In this document: positions 9,020-16,530 of the stretch, piece after piece
Layout of the letters: the number at the start of each line of letters is the position of its first letter
Position numbering within the stretch: position 1 is the stretch's first letter
DNA from: an uncultured Verrucomicrobiota bacterium
GTDB lineage: Bacteria; Verrucomicrobiota; Verrucomicrobiia; Limisphaerales; UBA9464
Direction: 5' to 3'
DNA: 64,000 nucleotides
NCBI GenBank assembly: GCA_903922605.1
Contig: CAIXUG010000085.1
Coordinates: 55,536 to 119,535 of the forward strand
Made by a program: the position numbers and the translations under genes
Notes under the pieces: model-generated
Seen by the model: the letters and a program-made list of their open reading frames with translations, nothing else
What the model was told of the DNA's origin: nothing
Database searches by the model: none

Positions 9020-9970
9020 CTACTGCGTTTCGCCCTTGGTCACCCGGAGGAACACTTCCTCCAGGCCGATCTCATCCTCGCGGAACTCCAGCAGCCGCAC
9101 GCCAGCGTTGATGAGGGTCTCGGGAATATAGCTCGGGTCCGAGCTGGAATTGGCGAGCACCACCTTGAGCCGGTCATCGGTGACTTCCACGCTGTAGGTC
9201 TCGGGCCGGGCCGCCAGCAGGTCGCGGGCGGTCGCCAGCGGACTGCCGACCCGCACCCAGAAGGCACGGACATCCGCCAGCTGCGTCTGCGCCCCCTTGA
9301 TCGGCCCACTGTAGATCAGCTTGCCGCGTTCAATGATGCAGCAGCGGTTGCAGAGGGTCTGCAGCTCGGAAAGGATGTGGGAGGAGATGATGATGGTCTT
9401 ACCCATCCGCTGGAGCTCCTGGAGGATGGCCATCATCTCAATCCGCGCCCGGGGATCGAGACCGCTGGCGGGCTCATCGAGCAGCAACAGCTGCGGATCG
9501 TGGATGAGCACCCGCGCCAAACCCAGACGCTGCTGCATGCCCCGGCTCAGCGAACCGATGAGGGAACCTTTCTTCTCGCTCAGGCCGACCAGTTCGAGGA
9601 CGTCGGCCACGGTCTTTTCGCGCTGGGCCGTCGGGATCTTGTAGCAGGCGCCGAAGAAATCGAGGTACTCCGTCACCTCCATGTCCTTGTACACGCCGAA
9701 AAAGTCCGGCATGTAGCCGATCAGGTGCCGAACGCGGTCGGCGTCCCGCACAACATCGTAGCCCAGCACTTCGGCACGCCCGCTGGAGGGCGTCAGAAAT
9801 GTCGCCAGGATGCGCAACGTGGTGGTCTTGCCCGCGCCGTTGGAGCCGATGAACCCAAAGAGATCGCCGCGATTGATGGTCAGGTTCAGCGAACTGAGCG
9901 CCACCATGCTGCCATAGACGCGGCTCAGGTCGACGGTCTGGACGGCGGGGATATCGGGAGGGGCGGACAT
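9020..9970 (-). CDS. ABC transporter ATP-binding protein (ABC-2 type)
   Basis: A 316-residue ATPase. Walker A is GSNGAGKTTTL (about 42-52), the signature is SLSRGMQQRL, Walker B is LLLLDEPASGLDP and the switch His is in IIISSHILSE. A C-terminal regulatory extension of about 90 residues (VRAFWVRVGSPLATA to FREDEIGLEEVFLRVTKG) matches ATPases of ABC-2 exporters and GldA/NosF-like systems. It lies 29 bp downstream of the interrupted membrane-protein gene on the same strand. No ABC-2 permease is encoded in the window next to it, so the permease is missing or elsewhere. The substrate cannot be told. Confidence 0.85.
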   Translation of the reverse strand: MSAPPDIPAVQTVDLSRVYGSMVALSSLNLTINRGDLFGFIGSNGAGKTTTLRILATFLTPSSGRAEVLGYDVVRDADRVRHLIGYMPDFFGVYKDMEVTEYLDFFGACYKIPTAQREKTVADVLELVGLSEKKGSLIGSLSRGMQQRLGLARVLIHDPQLLLLDEPASGLDPRARIEMMAILQELQRMGKTIIISSHILSELQTLCNRCCIIERGKLIYSGPIKGAQTQLADVRAFWVRVGSPLATARDLLAARPETYSVEVTDDRLKVVLANSSSDPSYIPETLINAGVRLLEFREDEIGLEEVFLRVTKGETQ

Positions 9971-9999
9971 GGCGTGAAGGGATTGCTACTGATCGGAGG

Positions 10000-12204
10000 T
10001 CAGCGGGAGGGAATTACCAGCCGCAGCAAGGTGCCATTCTGTTGGCGCTTGGGGGTGAACTTGTTGAAAGGCGCCACCAGTGAGGCGTCGGGAATCCAAG
10101 CCAGCACGATGGTATCGTTGCGTTGGAACAATGAAGTGAGGTCCATGCCCGCCGGCCACACGAACTCCCGCGAGTCACCATTGTTCAGGTGCAGCAACGA
10201 ACCAAACGAGGCCGCCACCGAGGCGCTGGCCCAGTCGTCGATGTGGGCCTTGGCACTGTCGCCAAAGATCTCCTCCCGCCGGGTCACAACGGTTTGAAAC
10301 TCGTTCTCATGCGCCGCCACGAACGGTTCGAGCGAGGTGGCTCCGGCCCCGGTCAGATCAAACTCCTTGGCCGCCCCCATGGGCAGGTCGCCCAGTTCCG
10401 AAATCGGTCCGCCTGCCGAAACCACCCAGAGGCGGCCAATCCGGTGCCCGCTGTGGTTTTCCAAGCGGATGGTGTGGCCACCGCTTCCCAGTTTGGCTAC
10501 GAGTGGTGATTCTGCGGTGTCCTGCCAGTCGGCGACGTTCATCTGGCTGGTCCAGACAGGCACAAAGACCTCGGCCTCAAAGCCGACCGGCTTGGCCAGT
10601 AGACTGACCTTGCCATTGTCATTGCCATTGCCCCAGAGGCCTTGGAATTCCGCCCGGAACGATGCGTACTGCAGGTCGGTGGCAATTTTGTAGGCGTCGT
10701 TCCGGGGCGAGTAGATGCCCGTGAAAGTCCTCCCCCGCAGCACCGCCCGCGTGCCGTCGCCCTGAGGCAGAACGTCCACAATGTGCAATTCGTTCCACTC
10801 GATCTGGCCGGCCCGGAGCTTGTAGCCAATGAGGTAGATCAGCAGCGAGAACAGCGCGACATAGGCCGGAAAGGTGATCCATGTGAGCATCGGCCGGTTG
10901 ATCTTGCGCAGCCACCATTGGTCCAGCGGACCGATGACCACGAGATAGACTACCAGCAGGAGCAGCAAAAAGCCGACGGGAAGCTTGCGGACCTGCCGGG
11001 TCTCCACCATGCCACCGAAAACCGCGTCGAGGCTTCGCCCGCCGTAGACGTTGAAATCGGCCTTCCCCAGCAACGCGTGTGGCACATCAATGAGCCGCGC
11101 CCAGAACCACGGACGGAGCTTCCAACTGCGAAAAGGCTCCCGTTCGGGATTGAAGGCCAGGAGCGTGACCAGCCCGCGCCCGCGAGAGCCCGATACAATC
11201 ATCGGCACCGTCCCGGACTTCACCGTGACCTTGCCCTCCTGCGGCAGCAGCGTGAGAACCGGCAGATCAGCTGCTCCAAATTCGCTTTCGGCCGCCAGCT
11301 CGGTGAAAGGATTCCCGGCATTCGCCACCGGTTTGGACTTGTTCACCTTGGAGTTCGGCCTGGCCAAAGGATGCGAAGGCGAATAGCCGGGCACTGGCGG
11401 CGCATAGCCGTAAAGGGGGGCCCATTCCTCCTCCGACAACCAGTGATGGAGTGCCGTGCCGGCGCGCAGGCTGTTGCCGCCCGCCACTTCGGCGGGAAGA
11501 ACCTCGCGGAGCCAACCGGCGGCATTGAGGTCGGCCGGCTGATCCACCGCCACCACCAGATGCCCACCGGCATGCAACCAGGACAGCAGCGCATTGATCT
11601 GCGGCTCCTTCAGTTCCAATGCCTTGGCCGTATTGAGATAGATCGTATTGAGCCCCTCCAAGGCAATCGGGTTGTCGGGCACAAACTCGCTTTCCAGGCG
11701 GGCCACGGTCGGCTGCCATTCGGGGCGGTGTTGACGGTCGTTGGGGAACGTCGGCATGCCGCCATAGGAGGCTGGTAGCGCTCCCATCAGGGGCGTTTTC
11801 CATTGGACGATGTTCAGGCGGGTGCCGAGCCGTTCATCGCGCACCTTCCCGTTGCTGTCCTTGAGGCGCGCGTCCATCGTAAGATAGCCGGCCGAGGCGC
11901 AAAAGAACGGCACCACCAGGCGTTTGCGGGTATTGGTGGGCAATTCGACCGGGATGCGCTGCGTTTGGCTGCCAAACTGCCCGGCCGTGATTTCGATGAC
12001 CGCGTCGAAGGTCGGCCCGTCGTTAAACACCTCAATGGCCACCGGATACTAGCCCCCGGCGCGGACCACCCCGCCACCCGCATCCCCATAACCCGCAAAG
12101 ACATCAAACTGGATTTTGGCCTGGGCCAGCGACCCCGCCAGCAACGCAAGCAGACAGCCAAGCCAGAAGCGTAGGATGGCAGAGGTCGGTCTAAGGGGGA
12201 TCAT
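10000..12204 (-). pseudogene. Large secreted/membrane protein gene interrupted by one in-frame TAG
   Basis: From ATG 12204 the frame gives a signal peptide (LRFWLGCLLALLAGSLAQA) and a mature start KIQFDVFAGYGDAGGGVVRAGG, then hits TAG at 12051-12049. The same frame then continues without a further stop as YPVAIEVFNDGPTFDAVIEITAG for about 680 residues to 10000. The body has an Ig/CARDB-like start, a GATase-like central part (IYLNTAKALELK, HAGGHLVVAVDQ), two membrane helices (VGFLLLLLVVYLVVIG and WITFPAYVALFSLLIYLIG) and a soluble C-terminal region. Because coding continues in phase across the stop, a single substitution (for example TGG to TAG) or read error is the simplest explanation; a GTG at 12042 could restart a form without signal peptide. 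It probably works with the downstream ABC ATPase. Confidence 0.65.
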
Positions 12205-12364
12205 GATTGGCGCTGCGCCGGGTGTTGTAGTCGGCCTTCGTTTGCGAGGGCAAACCGTAAGTGCAGACAATGCTGGCCCCCGAACGTTCGTGAATTTCCA
12301 CCGAGTTCCGTAACCGGCGTGCTTGCGCTGAGGTCTTCACTGATGAGAATGCGGCCACACAGGC

Positions 12365-12952
12365 ATGGATGAACCGGGTTTGGACGTGGCAGCGTGCGTG
12401 GCACGGGTGCGCACGGGTGACGAAGAATCGGCCCGGGCGTTGCTGATCCATCTGACGCCGCTCGTCATGAAAATAGTCCGGTCACACCTGCCGCGGCGCG
12501 CCAGTGAAGAGGATCTTGTGCAGTCAGTATTCGTCAAAGTTTTCACAAAGCTGGACCAGTTCGGCGGCGCGGTGCCGCTGGAACACTGGGTCTCGCGGAT
12601 TGCCGTGAACACCTGCCTGAACCAGATCTCGCACGAGAAGATCCGGCCCGAGTTCCGCCATGCCGACCTGAGCGAGGATGAGGTGGCCGTCATCGAGAAC
12701 CTGGCGACCGAGAGCGGGGACCTGCCGGCCGAGCAAAGTCTCGCCTCCCGCGAGCTGGTGGAGAAAATGCTGGCAAAACTGAATCCGGCGGACCGGCTGG
12801 TCATTAATCTGCTTCACATGGAAGGTCGCAGCGTTGAAGAAGTGAAGCAGGTCACCGGCTGGAGCACGGCTCTGGTCAAAGTCCGGGCCTTCCGGGCCCG
12901 GCAGAAGATGAAGAAACATTTGGAAGAACTTTTGAAAGAGACCCGCCCATGA
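12365..12952 (+). CDS. ECF-type RNA polymerase sigma factor
   Basis: A 195-residue sigma-70 family protein. Region 2 is seen as LLIHLTPLVMKIVRSHLPRRASEEDLVQSVFVKVF and the promoter-melting part LEHWVSRIAVNTCLNQIS. Region 4 is LVEKMLAKLNPADRLVINLLHMEGRSVEEVKQVTGWSTALVKVRAFRARQKMKKHL, a helix-turn-helix, quoted here in its parts: PADRLVINLLHMEG, VEEVKQVTGWS and VKVRAFRARQKM. Length and the absence of regions 1 and 3 fit an extracytoplasmic-function sigma. It is the first of three genes linked by 4-nt overlaps, followed by a small single-TM protein in the anti-sigma position. Its target promoters cannot be read from the window. Confidence 0.85.
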   Translation: MDEPGLDVAACVARVRTGDEESARALLIHLTPLVMKIVRSHLPRRASEEDLVQSVFVKVFTKLDQFGGAVPLEHWVSRIAVNTCLNQISHEKIRPEFRHADLSEDEVAVIENLATESGDLPAEQSLASRELVEKMLAKLNPADRLVINLLHMEGRSVEEVKQVTGWSTALVKVRAFRARQKMKKHLEELLKETRP

Positions 12953-13251
12953 GCAATCTCGACCAACAACTCGAACGCCTGCTGCACAGCGCCTCCGCCG
13001 CCTCCCGGCCGGCTGAATCGGCGGCGGAGCTCCCCTTCCCGGCCCAGGCCCGCGTGCTGGCAGCCTGGCGCGCCAGCCGGGCCGAAGGCGGCGACCTGTT
13101 CGGCCTCATCCGCTGTTTCCGGCTGGGCCTCGCCTGTGCCTGCGCCGTCGCCATGATCGCCATTGGGGCGAGCTGGCATGGCGTGCAGTCGGAAACCGCC
13201 GACGAGATGATTCTCTCCAACGCCCGGGCCGACGTTGCCATGCTGCAATGA
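12949..13251 (+). CDS. Small single-pass membrane protein, putative anti-sigma factor
   Basis: A 100-residue protein overlapping the sigma gene by 4 nt (ATGA). The first ~60 residues are cytoplasmic-looking (SNLDQQLERLLHSASAASRP, then PAQARVLAAWRASRAEGG), one membrane helix follows (LGLACACAVAMIAIGASW), and the last ~20 residues would be periplasmic. Size, topology and position directly after an ECF sigma gene suggest an anti-sigma factor. No zinc-binding HxxxCxxC motif is visible, so it is not a ZAS-type anti-sigma. The function is inferred from context only. Confidence 0.5.
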   Translation: MSNLDQQLERLLHSASAASRPAESAAELPFPAQARVLAAWRASRAEGGDLFGLIRCFRLGLACACAVAMIAIGASWHGVQSETADEMILSNARADVAMLQ

Positions 13252-13688
13252 GGCTTCCCGTCACCAAAACCGTCGCCGCGCTCTATGTCGCCGCCATCTT
13301 CGCGATCGGCGCGGTGGCCGGCGGGGCAGTCAGTTACACGTACGGCCGGAAGCAGCCCCCCCGCCGGTTCGATCCGGAAGCCATGCGGCAGGAGCAGAAA
13401 GAACGCTACACCAGGGAGTTAGGCCTCTCGACCGAACAGGCGACGCAGTTGGATTCGATCATCAAGCAGGGGATGGATGAATTTGGGGCCTGCCACCGGG
13501 AACACATGGACCGCATCCATGACCTGTTCAAAAAGGGCCATGACCGGATCGCGGCCATTCTCACGCCCGAGCAGAAGCTCGAGTTCGAGAAGCTCGAAAA
13601 GAAACGGGAGGAGAAATTCTCGCGGGATGGCCGCGGCGACCGTCGCGGCCCGCCCCCGGAACCCGGCTCACCCCCGCCCGGCAAGTAA
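13248..13688 (+). CDS. Periplasmic Spy/CnrX/ZraP-like sensor or chaperone
   Basis: A 146-residue protein overlapping the preceding gene by 4 nt. It has an N-terminal membrane anchor (VAALYVAAIFAIGAVAGGAV), then a helical periplasmic domain: a helix with RQEQKERYTRELGLSTEQATQLDSII, the segment FGACHREHMDRIHDLF, and ILTPEQKLEFEKLEKKREEKF. The LT.EQ pattern repeated in two helices is typical of the Spy/CpxP/ZraP/CnrX superfamily. The C-terminus is Arg/Pro-rich. With a sigma and a candidate anti-sigma upstream, it may act like CnrX, sensing metal or envelope stress. His and Cys in ACHREHMDRIH could be metal ligands; this is inference. Confidence 0.6.
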   Translation: MRLPVTKTVAALYVAAIFAIGAVAGGAVSYTYGRKQPPRRFDPEAMRQEQKERYTRELGLSTEQATQLDSIIKQGMDEFGACHREHMDRIHDLFKKGHDRIAAILTPEQKLEFEKLEKKREEKFSRDGRGDRRGPPPEPGSPPPGK

Positions 13689-13725
13689 GCCGACCGCCGG
13701 TCGGTTCCCGGGGTCTCCCGGCCTT

Positions 13726-13762
13726 GGAAAGCAAAAGTTGTTCACAACTTATTTGGCTTTCC
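13726..13762. promoter_or_regulatory. Nested inverted repeat upstream of mreB
   Basis: An outer GGAAAGC/GCTTTCC and an inner AAGTTGT-tc-ACAACTT repeat form one long hairpin 56 bp before the mreB ATG and 37 bp after the Spy-like gene stop. No T-run follows on the plus strand, so it is not a standard terminator; it may be an operator or transcript-processing site. Confidence 0.35.
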
Positions 13763-13818
13763 CTTGACCCCCTTTCCCCGCTGCCGCCATCGTTGCGCCG
13801 TGCTTTTGGGCACACTTC

Positions 13819-14847
13819 ATGTTTGCGCAACTCAAAGGTCTCTTCTCTAACGACATCGGGATCGACCTCGGCACCGCGAACTCGCTCGTTTACGTGCGGG
13901 ATCAGGGCATCGTGCTTCGTGAACCTTCCGTGGTGGCCATCCAGGCCGGCACGACCAACGTTCTCGCCGTGGGCGAAGAGGCCAAGCGCATGCTCGGCCG
14001 CACCCCTGGCAACATCGTCGCCATCCGTCCCATGAAGGACGGTGTGATCGCGGATTTCGAGATCACCGAGGCGATGCTGCGGCATTTCATCCAGAAGGTT
14101 CATCATCGGAAGCTGATCGCCCCGCGCGTCGTCGTGGCCGTTCCCAGTGGCATCACGGAAGTCGAGAAACGCGCCGTGAAAGATTCAGCCACCCACGCAG
14201 GTGCGCGCGAAGTCTACCTCATCGAACAGCCCATGGCCTCGGCCATCGGCGTCGGCCTCCCGGTGCACGAACCGGCCGGCAACATGATCGTGGACATCGG
14301 CGGCGGCACCTGCGAAATCGCGATCATCTCGCTCGCCGGCATCGTGTTCAGCCGGAGCGTCCGCGTCGGTGGGGATGAATTCGATGACACCATCGTCGCG
14401 CATCTGAAGCGTGCCCATAATTTAATGATCGGCGAACGCACCGCCGAGGAGATCAAGATTCGTATTGGCTCTGCCTTTCCCCTCGAACAGGAACTGACCA
14501 TGGAAGTCAAGGGACGCGACCTCGCGGCCGGCCTTCCCAAGACCGTTCTCGTGCATTCCGAGGAGATCCGCCAGGCCCTCCAGGAACCGCTTTCCAGCAT
14601 CCTTGAGTCTGTCCGCATCACGTTGGAACGCTGCCCGCCTGAACTCTCGGCCGACCTTGTCGACCGGGGCATCATGATGGCCGGCGGCGGCGCCCTGCTA
14701 CGGAACATCGACCGGTTGATCGCGAAGGAGACGGGCCTGCCCGTCCACATCGCGGACGACCCGTTGACGGCCGTGGCCACGGGCACCGGACGGGTGCTGC
14801 AGGAACTCAGCTTCCTGAAACGCGTCGCGTCCAGTTCGACATCCTGA
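13819..14847 (+). CDS. mreB: Rod shape-determining actin homologue MreB
   Basis: A 342-residue actin-fold ATPase. Phosphate 1 motif [13 protein letters not shown] is at about residues 11-23, the early segment EPSVVAI follows, phosphate 2 is [15 protein letters not shown], and the adenosine motif is [18 protein letters not shown]. MreB polymerises under the inner membrane and positions the elongasome. Length is usual for the family. It starts the run mreB-mreC-mreD-mrdA-rodA on the same strand, the classic cell-elongation cluster. The ATG at 13819 gives the normal N-terminus. Confidence 0.97.
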   Translation: MFAQLKGLFSNDIGIDLGTANSLVYVRDQGIVLREPSVVAIQAGTTNVLAVGEEAKRMLGRTPGNIVAIRPMKDGVIADFEITEAMLRHFIQKVHHRKLIAPRVVVAVPSGITEVEKRAVKDSATHAGAREVYLIEQPMASAIGVGLPVHEPAGNMIVDIGGGTCEIAIISLAGIVFSRSVRVGGDEFDDTIVAHLKRAHNLMIGERTAEEIKIRIGSAFPLEQELTMEVKGRDLAAGLPKTVLVHSEEIRQALQEPLSSILESVRITLERCPPELSADLVDRGIMMAGGGALLRNIDRLIAKETGLPVHIADDPLTAVATGTGRVLQELSFLKRVASSSTS

Positions 14848-14890
14848 TCTCCCCGGCTTTGCGTTCGCCCCGAAACTGTCGGAGCGAACT

Positions 14891-15697
14891 TTGTTCAAAC
14901 GCGCGCATTACGTCGCCCTCGGCACCATCACGGTGCTGTTGCTGGTGCTGTTGAATCTGCCCCCCAACACGGCGGGCCGGTTCAAGCTCGCCGTCAGCGG
15001 GCTGTTCCTCCCGCTCTTCGGGCTGGCCGGCAGCGGCCAGTCCTTTGTGGACCGCGCCAGCTACAGCCTGCTCACCCGCGACACCCTCATCGGCGAGGTC
15101 GAACGCCTCCGCAAGGAGAATGAGCAGCTCCGCCTCGCCAACGCGCAGGCCCGCGACACGCTGGCGGAAAACGCCCGCCTCCGGGCCGCCTTGGGCTGGG
15201 CCCCGCGCGCGCCTTGGAAGCTTCATCCCTCACACGTCATCGGCCGTGAACCCACCACCTTCTGGCGGGTGATTGCCATCGACTACGGCAGCCGCGACGG
15301 AGCCCAGGTCAATCAGCCGGTGCTCACCAGCGAAGGGCTGGTCGGCCGAATCCGGTCGGTTGAGCCGACCCAGAGCAAGGTGGCGTTGATCGGCGACCCT
15401 GAATGCGGGGTTTCCGTGATCGTCAGCGAGACCCGGGACAACGCGGTGATCCAGGAAGCCCGTTCCGCCGCCGTGGGTGACGGCTTCGTCGTCCTGCGGA
15501 CCCTGCAAAACAGCCCCGGCATCCTCGCGGGCCATAATGTTGTCACGAGCGGTCTCGGCGGGGTTTTCCCGAAAGGAATTCCGGTCGGCCAGATCGTGGA
15601 TGCCCGTTCGGTGGACAGCGGGCTCTACACCGAGGCCCGCGTGAAACTCGGGGCCAACCTCAACCGCCTGGAGGAAGTCTGGGTGCTCACCCCGTGA
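14891..15697 (+). CDS. mreC: Rod shape-determining protein MreC
   Basis: A 268-residue protein with an N-terminal membrane helix (YVALGTITVLLLVLLNLP), a coiled-coil stretch (LIGEVERLRKENEQLRLANAQARDTLAENARLRAALG, seen in pieces) and a beta-barrel periplasmic region (FWRVIAIDYGSRDGAQVNQP, EGLVGRI, VVTSGLGGVFPKGIPVG). The GGVFPKGIPVG motif is characteristic of MreC. It scaffolds the elongasome in the periplasm and activates PBP2. The start is TTG at 14891, with a purine-rich ggagcga upstream. Gap to mreB is 43 bp. The region downstream, before mreD, is filled by a repeat. Confidence 0.93.
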   Translation: MFKRAHYVALGTITVLLLVLLNLPPNTAGRFKLAVSGLFLPLFGLAGSGQSFVDRASYSLLTRDTLIGEVERLRKENEQLRLANAQARDTLAENARLRAALGWAPRAPWKLHPSHVIGREPTTFWRVIAIDYGSRDGAQVNQPVLTSEGLVGRIRSVEPTQSKVALIGDPECGVSVIVSETRDNAVIQEARSAAVGDGFVVLRTLQNSPGILAGHNVVTSGLGGVFPKGIPVGQIVDARSVDSGLYTEARVKLGANLNRLEEVWVLTP

Positions 15698-15704
15698 GGA
15701 AAGT

Positions 15705-15818
15705 TATGAGTTACAAGTTGCGAGTTATGAGCGGGCAGCCGGCGCTGACGCGCCCGAGCTTTCCTCAGTCGCTCGCGGCGCAAAACTCGCAACTCATAAC
15801 TCATAACTCGCAACTCTC
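15705..15818. repeat. Palindrome built of AACTCATAACTC words between mreC and mreD
   Basis: The whole mreC-mreD gap is an inverted repeat. The left arm has agttatgagttacaagttgc and gagttatgag, and the right arm has aactcgcaactcataactc repeated through to the mreD start. A second complementary pair, gaggaaag near the left end and ctttcctc near 15758, is nested inside. The arms consist of 9-10 bp words (AACTCATA, AACTCGCA) repeated in phase. The right arm abuts the mreD ATG, so a fold in the mRNA would hide its start. It resembles two other word-type palindromes in the window (21867 and 28771) in design, not in sequence. Confidence 0.7.
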
Positions 15819-16370
15819 ATGAGCTGGGTACCCACCATTGCACTGTTCTTCGTCGCCTGGCTGGAGGTGTTTGCGCAGACCCAGTTTTCCCCGGTCGCCC
15901 GGGTGCTGGGCATGGTTCCGGGACTGATTCCGGCGCTGCTGGTCTATGCCGCCCTCACCACTCACCTCGCCGTCGTGGGCGGGCTCGCCGTGTTTGCCGC
16001 GCTGTCCCTGGATTCACTTTCAGCCAGCCGGCTCGGCGTCAGCCTGGCCCCGATGTTCACCGTCGTCTTCGTGATTCATACGCGCCAGCACCTCATCCTC
16101 CGCGACCAGCTTTACGCCCAGTTCTGGCTCGGCCTTGGGGCCGGTCTGTTCGTGCCGCTGGCCACGCTGGCGCTGCTGTCCCTCGGGCAGGTGCCGCCCA
16201 TCGCCGGGGCCGCCACGATCTGGCATCTGCTGTTGAGCGCGCTGACCAGCGGGCTGATGTGCCCCGCGTTTTTCCGGATCTTCGACGCCCTGCGCAGCAC
16301 CTTCGACTACCAGCCGGTCACCGAATCCAGCTTCCGGCCCGACCGCCAGATCAAACGCGGACGCAACTGA
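15819..16370 (+). CDS. mreD: Rod shape-determining membrane protein MreD
   Basis: A 183-residue, very hydrophobic protein with about five membrane helices (TIALFFVAWLEVFAQ, LIPALLVYAALTTHLAVVGG, LAVFAALSLDS, GLGAGLFVPLATLALLSLG, LLLSALTSGLMCPAFF). MreD is poorly conserved in sequence; the call rests on size, hydrophobicity and its place between mreC and the PBP2 gene. It is an integral elongasome component. The ATG at 15819 lies in the right arm of the preceding repeat (ctcatgag). Confidence 0.8.
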   Translation: MSWVPTIALFFVAWLEVFAQTQFSPVARVLGMVPGLIPALLVYAALTTHLAVVGGLAVFAALSLDSLSASRLGVSLAPMFTVVFVIHTRQHLILRDQLYAQFWLGLGAGLFVPLATLALLSLGQVPPIAGAATIWHLLLSALTSGLMCPAFFRIFDALRSTFDYQPVTESSFRPDRQIKRGRN

Positions 16371-16530
16371 ACCAAACCACTCGATTTTCAAGATGAACAA
16401 CCGACCCGAAACCTGGTCCGAAGCCGGTCCCCGATGAGGAAGCGATCTGTCCATCCGACCGACGCGGAATTGTGCCCGGCACAGTTACGCACCGGCGTGC
16501 GTTTCGTTTCCCGCTCCACACCCGTCTGAC

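Noticed and set aside
15705..15818. CRISPR-like repetition between mreC and mreD
   Set aside because: Repeat words are 9-10 bp without unique spacers and are arranged as an inverted repeat, not direct repeats with spacers; no cas genes are present.
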